A stretch of 64,000 bases of DNA from Tersicoccus mangrovi (GTDB lineage: Bacteria > Actinomycetota > Actinomycetes > Actinomycetales > Micrococcaceae), in assembly GCF_036881825.1 (NCBI RefSeq), contig NZ_JBAJMW010000004.1, positions 428,622-492,621 of the forward strand. Direction: 5' to 3'. How positions within the stretch are numbered: position 1 is the stretch's first letter; every line of letters begins with the position of its first letter. The notes below the pieces were generated by a model, which was not told where the DNA came from, did not search any database, and worked only from the letters and a program-made list of their open reading frames with translations. Position numbers and translations under genes: made by a program. This document shows, piece by piece, positions 59,051 through 64,000 of this stretch.

Positions 59051-62000
59051 ATGGGATGGCGCAATCCCCCGATCCCGTGGCGGGAACTCGAGCGTGCGCT
59101 CTCCGACCGGCCCGGCCCGGCGCTCACCGATCGCAGCGCGAGCGACGGAAGCAACGGACGACAGCCGGGTGGGTCACGGCAGCCGGAGCCCGAGCACGCG
59201 GAATCCGAGCAGCCGGATGCCACCCCGCAGCCGGGTGCCTTGCCACGCCCCGGCTCCTCCCACCAGCCCAGCTCCTTCCACCAGCCCAGCTCCTTCCACC
59301 AGCCCAGCTCCTTCCACCAGCCCAGCTCCTTCCAACAGCCCAGCTCCTTCCAACAGCCGGGCTCCACCCCGCGGCGGGGTCTCCCCCAACGACCCGGTTT
59401 CACCCAACGACCCGACGGCGGCGACGGGCCGGCGTTCTCCCGCAAGCGCGGTCCCTACACGCCGCCGCCCGTGCCCGCCGCTGTCGGGACCGCCGCTCCG
59501 GGGACGCCTGCCGGTCGGACGCCGTCCGAGGAACCCGCCGTGCCGTACGCCGAGCTGCACGCCCACTCCAGCTACAGCTTCCTGGACGGGGCGGCCTCGC
59601 CCGAGCATCTGGTCGAGGAGGCCGTCCGGCTCGGGCTGAACGCGCTGGCCCTGACGGACCACGACGGGCTGTACGGCATCGTGCGGATGGCCGAGGCCGC
59701 CGAGGCCCATGGACTGCGCACCGTCTTCGGGGCCGAGCTCTCCCTCGGCCTGCCCGGTCCGCAGAACGGGGAGCCCGATCCGCACGGGGAGCACCTGCTG
59801 GTCCTGGCCCGCGGGGAGGAGGGCTATCACCGGCTGGCCGGCGCGTTGACGTCGGCCCATCTCGCCGCGGACGCGCAGAAGGGACGGCCGGTCTACGACC
59901 TGGCGGCCCTGGCCGAAGCGGCCGCCGGGCACTGGGTGATCCTCACCGGTTGCCGGAAGGGTGCGGTCCGGCGCGCGCTGACCGAGGGCGGTCCCGCCGA
60001 GGAGGGACCGGCAAGGGCCGAGGCGGCCCTGGTCCGGCTCATGGAGCTGTTCGGCCGGGACAACGTCGTCGTCGAACTCCTCGACCACGGCGGCCCGGCG
60101 GACAGCACCCACAACGACGTGCTCGCGGGGCTGGCCGCCCGGCACGGTCTGCGCTGCGTGGCCACCAACGGGGTGCACTACGCGACCGAGGACCAGTTCC
60201 CCCTGGCCACCGCGGTGGCCGCGGTCCGCGCCCGTCGCAGCCTGGACGACCTGGACGGCTGGCTGCCCGGCTCCGACGGGGCACACCTGCGCAGCGGGGC
60301 CGAGATGGCCCGACGGTTCGCCCGCTACCCCGGCGCCGTCGCCGCGACCGTCGAGCTGGCCGAGGAGCTCGCGTTCGAACTGCGCGCCGCCCGGCCACGG
60401 CTGCCCCACCAGGACGTCCCGGCCGGGCACACCCCCATGTCGTGGCTGCGCGAGCTGGTGCGCACGGGTGCGCAGAAGGTCTATCCGGACGCCGACGCCG
60501 CCGTCACCGAGCGGCTCGAGGCGGAACTGGCCGTGATCGAGGCCAAGGACTTCCCGGGCTACTTCCTCATCGTCCACGACATCGTCCGGTTCGCCCGCTC
60601 CCGCGGCATCCTCTGCCAGGGCCGGGGCAGCGCCGCGAACTCGGCGGTGTGCTACGTGCTGGGCATCACCGCCGTGGACTCCATCTTCTACGACCTGCCG
60701 TTCCAGCGGTTCCTCTCCAGCCTGCGCGAGGAGGAGCCGGACATCGACGTCGACTTCGACTCGGACCGGCGGGAGGAGGTGATCCAGTACGTCTACGGCA
60801 AGTACGGCCGGCGCAACGCCGCCCAGGTGGCGAACGTCATCACCTACCGGCCGAAGAACGCCGTCCGCGACATGGCGAAGGCGCTGGGCTACAGCACGGG
60901 CCAGCAGGACGCGTGGTCGAAGCAGGTGGAGCGGTGGGGGTCGCTGCGGGAGGCCGCCGACGTCGAGATCCCCGAGCAGGTGCTCGACCTGGCCGAGTCG
61001 GTGCTGAGTTTCCCCCGGCACCTGGGCATCCACTCGGGCGGCATGGTGCTGACCGACCGGCCCGTGGGCGAGGTGGTGCCGATCGAGCACGCCCGGATGG
61101 CGGACCGGACCGTGCTGCAGTGGGACAAGGACGACTGCGAGTGGATGGGGCTGGTCAAGTTCGACCTGCTGGGCCTCGGCATGCTCGCGGCCCTGCAGTA
61201 CGCGTTCGACCTGGTCGGCGAGCACCTGGGCGAGGCATGGACGATCGAGACCATCCCGCGGGAGGAGGCCGCCGTGTACGACATGCTGTGCCGGGCCGAC
61301 TCCATCGGCGTCTTCCAGGTGGAGAGCCGCGCCCAGATGGGCACGCTGCCGCGGTTGCGGCCCCGCCGGTTCTACGACCTGGTGATCGAGATCGCCCTGA
61401 TCCGGCCCGGCCCCATCCAGGGCGGTGCGGTACATCCCTACATCCGGCGCCGCTCGGGCGACGAGCCGGTCACCTACCCGCACGAGCGGACGATCCCCGT
61501 GCTGGAGCGCACCCTCGGCGTCCCCCTGTTCCAGGAGCAGGTGATGCAGATGGCGATGGCGATCGGCGACTGCTCGGCCGAGGACGCAGACCTGCTGCGC
61601 CGGGCGATGGGCTCCAAGCGCGGCCGGGAGAAGATCGAGACGCTGCGGGACAAGCTGTACGCGGGGATGGCCCGCAACGGGATCACCGGGGAGCAGGCCG
61701 ACGTCCTCTACGACAAGATCCAGGCGTTCGCGAACTTCGGGTTCGCGGAGAGCCACAGCCTCTCCTTCGGTGTACTGGTGTACGCCAGCTCCTGGATCAA
61801 GCTGCACTATCCGGGCGTGTTCGCGGCATCCCTGCTGCGGGCCCAGCCGATGGGGTTCTACTCCCCCCACACCCTGGTGGCCGATGCCCGCCGGCACGGG
61901 GTCCGGTTCCTGCGCCCGGACATCGCCCGCTCAGGGGTCGACGCCGGGATGGAGCCGCTCGACGACGGATCCGGCCCACGGCCGGGTGGATCGCGGGCGG

Positions 62001-62818
62001 GCCGCTCGCGCCCGGGTGGCCGGGACGCCTGCCTGGCGTTCACCCAACCGCCCGTCGGTCCCTTCGATCAGCACGCTCCCGACGTCTCGGCCGAGCACCG
62101 GCGCGACGCGGCGCTGGCGGTCCGGCTGGGCCTGGCCGGTGTCAGCGGCATCGGCAAGGACCTGGCCGCGCGGATCGTGACCGAACGCGACGCGAACGGC
62201 GCCTACCGGGACATGACGGACCTCGCACGGCGGGTGACGATGACCGTCGAGCAGCTGGAGGCTCTCGCCACCGCGGGGGCGTTCGCCGTCTGGGGGCTGA
62301 ACCGACGCGAGGCGCTCTGGCAGGCCGGCCACGCGGCGGGCGAGCGGGAAGGCCAGCTGCCGGGCACGGCGGTCCCCCTGCAGCTGCCGTTGTTCGACGC
62401 GCCGTCCGCCGTCGAGACGGTGGCCGACGACCTGTGGGCGACCGGGCTGAGCACCGACGACCACCCCATCGCCCACCTGCGCGCCCGGCTGGACGAACGG
62501 AAGGTGCTCCGGGTGGCCCGGTTGCTGCAGGCGGTGCCGGGCCGACGGGTCGAGGTGTGCGGGATCGTCACCCACCGGCAGCGGCCGCAGACCGCGCAGG
62601 GCATCACGTTCCTCAACCTGGAGGACGAGACGGGGATCCTCAACGTGATCTGCAGCGTCGGGGTCTGGGCGCGCTACCGGCGGACGGCGCGCGACGCGAA
62701 GGCGATGATCGTGCGCGGGGTCCTGGAACGCTCCGCCGAGGGAGTCACCAATCTCGTGGCCGACCGGCTCGAGGAGCTGCCCCTGTCCCTGCGCTTGACC
62801 TCGCGCGACTTCCACTGA
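59051..62818 (+). CDS. dnaE2: Error-prone DNA polymerase III alpha subunit
   Basis: 1255-aa DnaE2/ImuC, the polymerase of damage-induced mutagenesis. After an unusual 170-residue N-terminal extension with hexapeptide repeats, the PHP domain begins YAELHAHSSYSFLDGAA. The polymerase palm has GRGSAANSAVCYVLG and PDIDVDFDSDRREEVI with the catalytic Asp pair. Helix-hairpin-helix and the C-terminal OB domain (VCGIVTHRQRPQTAQGITFLNLEDETG) follow, ending in the family-typical SRDFH. It starts at ATG 59051 with GAAGGA upstream. It is transcribed with imuA' and imuB under one SOS box. Confidence 0.95.
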   Translation: MGWRNPPIPWRELERALSDRPGPALTDRSASDGSNGRQPGGSRQPEPEHAESEQPDATPQPGALPRPGSSHQPSSFHQPSSFHQPSSFHQPSSFQQPSSFQQPGSTPRRGLPQRPGFTQRPDGGDGPAFSRKRGPYTPPPVPAAVGTAAPGTPAGRTPSEEPAVPYAELHAHSSYSFLDGAASPEHLVEEAVRLGLNALALTDHDGLYGIVRMAEAAEAHGLRTVFGAELSLGLPGPQNGEPDPHGEHLLVLARGEEGYHRLAGALTSAHLAADAQKGRPVYDLAALAEAAAGHWVILTGCRKGAVRRALTEGGPAEEGPARAEAALVRLMELFGRDNVVVELLDHGGPADSTHNDVLAGLAARHGLRCVATNGVHYATEDQFPLATAVAAVRARRSLDDLDGWLPGSDGAHLRSGAEMARRFARYPGAVAATVELAEELAFELRAARPRLPHQDVPAGHTPMSWLRELVRTGAQKVYPDADAAVTERLEAELAVIEAKDFPGYFLIVHDIVRFARSRGILCQGRGSAANSAVCYVLGITAVDSIFYDLPFQRFLSSLREEEPDIDVDFDSDRREEVIQYVYGKYGRRNAAQVANVITYRPKNAVRDMAKALGYSTGQQDAWSKQVERWGSLREAADVEIPEQVLDLAESVLSFPRHLGIHSGGMVLTDRPVGEVVPIEHARMADRTVLQWDKDDCEWMGLVKFDLLGLGMLAALQYAFDLVGEHLGEAWTIETIPREEAAVYDMLCRADSIGVFQVESRAQMGTLPRLRPRRFYDLVIEIALIRPGPIQGGAVHPYIRRRSGDEPVTYPHERTIPVLERTLGVPLFQEQVMQMAMAIGDCSAEDADLLRRAMGSKRGREKIETLRDKLYAGMARNGITGEQADVLYDKIQAFANFGFAESHSLSFGVLVYASSWIKLHYPGVFAASLLRAQPMGFYSPHTLVADARRHGVRFLRPDIARSGVDAGMEPLDDGSGPRPGGSRAGRSRPGGRDACLAFTQPPVGPFDQHAPDVSAEHRRDAALAVRLGLAGVSGIGKDLAARIVTERDANGAYRDMTDLARRVTMTVEQLEALATAGAFAVWGLNRREALWQAGHAAGEREGQLPGTAVPLQLPLFDAPSAVETVADDLWATGLSTDDHPIAHLRARLDERKVLRVARLLQAVPGRRVEVCGIVTHRQRPQTAQGITFLNLEDETGILNVICSVGVWARYRRTARDAKAMIVRGVLERSAEGVTNLVADRLEELPLSLRLTSRDFH
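59261..59368 (+). repeat. 18-bp tandem repeats in dnaE2
   Basis: Six units of 18 bp (last one degenerate) encode H/Q-Q-P-S-S-F. The first four are almost identical, the fifth changes His to Gln. The number of units may vary between strains through slippage. Confidence 0.9.
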
Positions 62819-62854
62819 CGGAGGCCACGCCTTCTCCACGGCGGACGAGGAGCG

Positions 62855-63367
62855 TCAGTAGTCGATGTCGTCGTCCGTCGGCGGGTCCCAGCGCTGGAAG
62901 TCGAGCGTCAGGTACAGCGCCAGGGCCGCCGCGTTGTTCTCACTGATGCGCAGTGCCACCTGCTCGTAGCCCGCTTCCGCGAGCCTGGCGAGGGCCTGGC
63001 GCACCAGCTCCTCGGCATAGCCCTTGCGTCGGTGGTCCGGGTGGGTGAAGAGCTCGAGGACGAACGGCGCCTCGGGCAGGCCCGAATCGGGGAAGCCGTC
63101 GACCACGAGCAGGGCCGCCAGCGGGTTGTCCTGCTCATCGGGGACCACCAGGGACGCCTCGGGCAGGAAACGGCCGAACTCGTCGGCGTATACCTTCCGC
63201 ACATCGGCGGTGGCCTCCTCCTGGGTCCACGGACGGCTGTCCGCGTACGAGGAGTAGTAGAGCTGACCGAGCACGGGGATGTCGCCGTCGGTCGCGGGCC
63301 GGGTGACTACTGCCGGCTCACGCTCCAGCGGTGCGGTCTGCGCGGTCAGCGTGATGGTTCCTGCCAT
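62855..63367 (-). CDS. GNAT-family N-acetyltransferase
   Basis: 170-aa acetyltransferase of the GNAT fold. The acetyl-CoA loop is at about residues 108-118 (HPDHRRKGYAEELV), preceded by FVLELFTHPDH and followed by the helix QALARLAEAGYEQVALRISENNAAALALY. The last 10 residues are acidic. The acceptor is unknown; no toxin partner is adjacent, so it is not an obvious toxin-antitoxin. GAGGAGGG 6 nt before ATG 63367 sets the start. It is convergent with dnaE2, 36 bp apart. Confidence 0.85.
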   Translation of the reverse strand: MAGTITLTAQTAPLEREPAVVTRPATDGDIPVLGQLYYSSYADSRPWTQEEATADVRKVYADEFGRFLPEASLVVPDEQDNPLAALLVVDGFPDSGLPEAPFVLELFTHPDHRRKGYAEELVRQALARLAEAGYEQVALRISENNAAALALYLTLDFQRWDPPTDDDIDY

Positions 63368-63567
63368 GGTCGCCCTCCTCAGCCTGACTGTCTCGTGGCG
63401 GACGCCCACGTCCGCCCTGTGATCAGGAGTGTAGGGAACACCGCCGACAGAATCATCCGGCAGCAGGCTGCCCATCCGCTGCGGCGTCACACATCGCCGG
63501 ATTCACGATGCGAAGGGCCGGCCGATTGGGGAGTGCCGGGATGGTGTGGTGGTCGGGTTGTTAAATG

Positions 63568-63623
63568 CGAGAGGCCTCGGACCGTGCCCTGCGTCGTTGC
63601 GGGGTGTGGTCCGAGGCGTCTCG
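63568..63623 (-). terminator. rrn operon terminator
   Basis: CGAGAGGCCTCGGACC and GGTCCGAGGCGTCTCG form a 16-bp stem with one mismatch and a 24-nt loop. It lies 9 nt past the 5S gene on the minus strand, followed by CATTTAACAAC. Confidence 0.8.
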
Positions 63624-63632
63624 GTTACGGGT

Positions 63633-63752
63633 TGTCCGGCGGTGTCCTACTCTCCCACACCCTCACGAGTGCAGTACCATCGGCGCTGTGGGTCTTAGCT
63701 CCCGGGTTCGGGATGGGTCCGGGCGTTTCCCCCACGCTATGGCCGCCGTAAC
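63633..63752 (-). rRNA. rrf: 5S ribosomal RNA
   Basis: About 120 nt on the minus strand. It starts GTTACGGCGGCCATAGCG and contains CCCATCCCGAACCCGGGAGC and GGGAGAGTAGG, the highly conserved 5S core. The 3' end near ACAAC is approximate. Confidence 0.95.
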
Positions 63753-63942
63753 ACTATTCCCCCATTTCCGGGGTGAAACTGTGGGACACCAGCTGGTCGG
63801 TGTCATCTTTCCCTGATGTTCCCCCAACACCAGTCACACGTGAGACGTGTGTGGGGTGGGGTTTGTTGATCGGGAGCTGCATGGTGGACGCGAACAGGGT
63901 AATCCTGGCCACCACACCAGTTACCTGGGTGGTGTGTGGTGT
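63753..63942 (-). other. 23S-5S internal transcribed spacer
   Basis: 190-bp spacer with no tRNA. It holds a perfect CACACGT-GAG-ACGTGTG hairpin (63835-63851) and a longer imperfect stem near 63910-63942, probably RNase III processing sites. Confidence 0.6.
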
Positions 63943-64000
63943 AAGTTGTTGGCCTATTAGTACCGGTCAGCTTCACGAGTCTTCAGTCCTCGCTTCCACA
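63943..64000 (-). rRNA. rrl: 23S ribosomal RNA, 3' end only
   Basis: The minus strand reads GAAGCTGACCGGTACTAATAGG, the conserved 23S 3' terminus. The rest of the gene is beyond the window. The mature end near 63943 is approximate. Confidence 0.92.

Noticed and set aside
59261..59368. Possible CRISPR-like direct repeats
   Set aside because: Units are contiguous without spacers, in frame, and encode a hexapeptide repeat inside dnaE2.
59174..61897. 907-residue minus-strand frame opposite dnaE2
   Set aside because: Shadow; composition is low complexity and there is no ribosome site.
62855..63367. GNAT toxin of a toxin-antitoxin pair
   Set aside because: No small ribbon-helix-helix antitoxin gene lies next to it.

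Overview
The window is chromosomal DNA of a very GC-rich actinobacterium, most likely of the order Micrococcales and perhaps the Micrococcaceae. Pointers are strong G/C third-position bias, many GTG starts, mycothione reductase, a PASTA kinase with GarA, Wag31-type DivIVA and SepF, a class II DAHP synthase, an imuA'-imuB-dnaE2 cassette and actinobacterial 5S/23S rRNA. No mobile element, phage gene, CRISPR array or tRNA was seen. The genus call is inference.

Layout. 1-8.9 kb: end of map, polyphosphate glucokinase, nrdR with paired NrdR boxes, hisD, a flavin reductase-like gene, and dnaE1. 8.4-31.4 kb: a complete division and cell-wall (dcw) cluster read leftward: mraZ-rsmH-ftsL-ftsI-murE-murF-mraY-murD-ftsW-murG-murC-ftsQ-ftsZ-ylmD-yggS-sepF-yggT-divIVA, then lspA-rluD and a small membrane protein. 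It is tightly packed with many GTGA/ATGA stop-start overlaps, MraZ boxes lie in the mraZ promoter, and a palindrome lies upstream of ftsZ.

32-45 kb: DUF3040 protein, dinB, polyprenyl synthetase, an Rv2175c-like regulator, a LysM lytic transglycosylase, a PknL-like PASTA kinase, DAHP synthase, PlsC, an esterase, a small membrane protein and a ROK glucokinase. The block from the synthetase to the acyltransferase follows the Mycobacterium tuberculosis Rv2173-Rv2182 neighbourhood. 45-52 kb: FadD15-like acyl-CoA ligase, mycothione reductase, pyruvate carboxylase. 52-56.3 kb: a frameshifted ParA-like ATPase and the conserved set gcvH-garA-merR(ftsR)-bifunctional nuclease-merR. 56.4-62.8 kb: the SOS mutasome imuA'-imuB-dnaE2 behind a perfect LexA box. 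62.8-64 kb: a GNAT acetyltransferase, then 5S rRNA and the 3' end of 23S rRNA on the minus strand.

How the genes connect. The window holds much of the machinery for septation and peptidoglycan synthesis, together with the kinase, FHA and MerR regulators thought to tune it. MurE carries a DDPH motif instead of DNPR, which suggests L-Lys rather than diaminopimelate in the wall. Two draft-assembly scars affect genes: a single N flanked by a 91-bp exact duplication inside the kinase gene, and a probable missing C in the ParA-like gene. I did not find a convincing new multi-gene system. The best leads are regulatory: a second, inverted GTGGAG cluster upstream of mraZ, a perfect 16-bp hairpin in the transglycosylase leader, and the ftsZ palindrome beside an FtsR orthologue.
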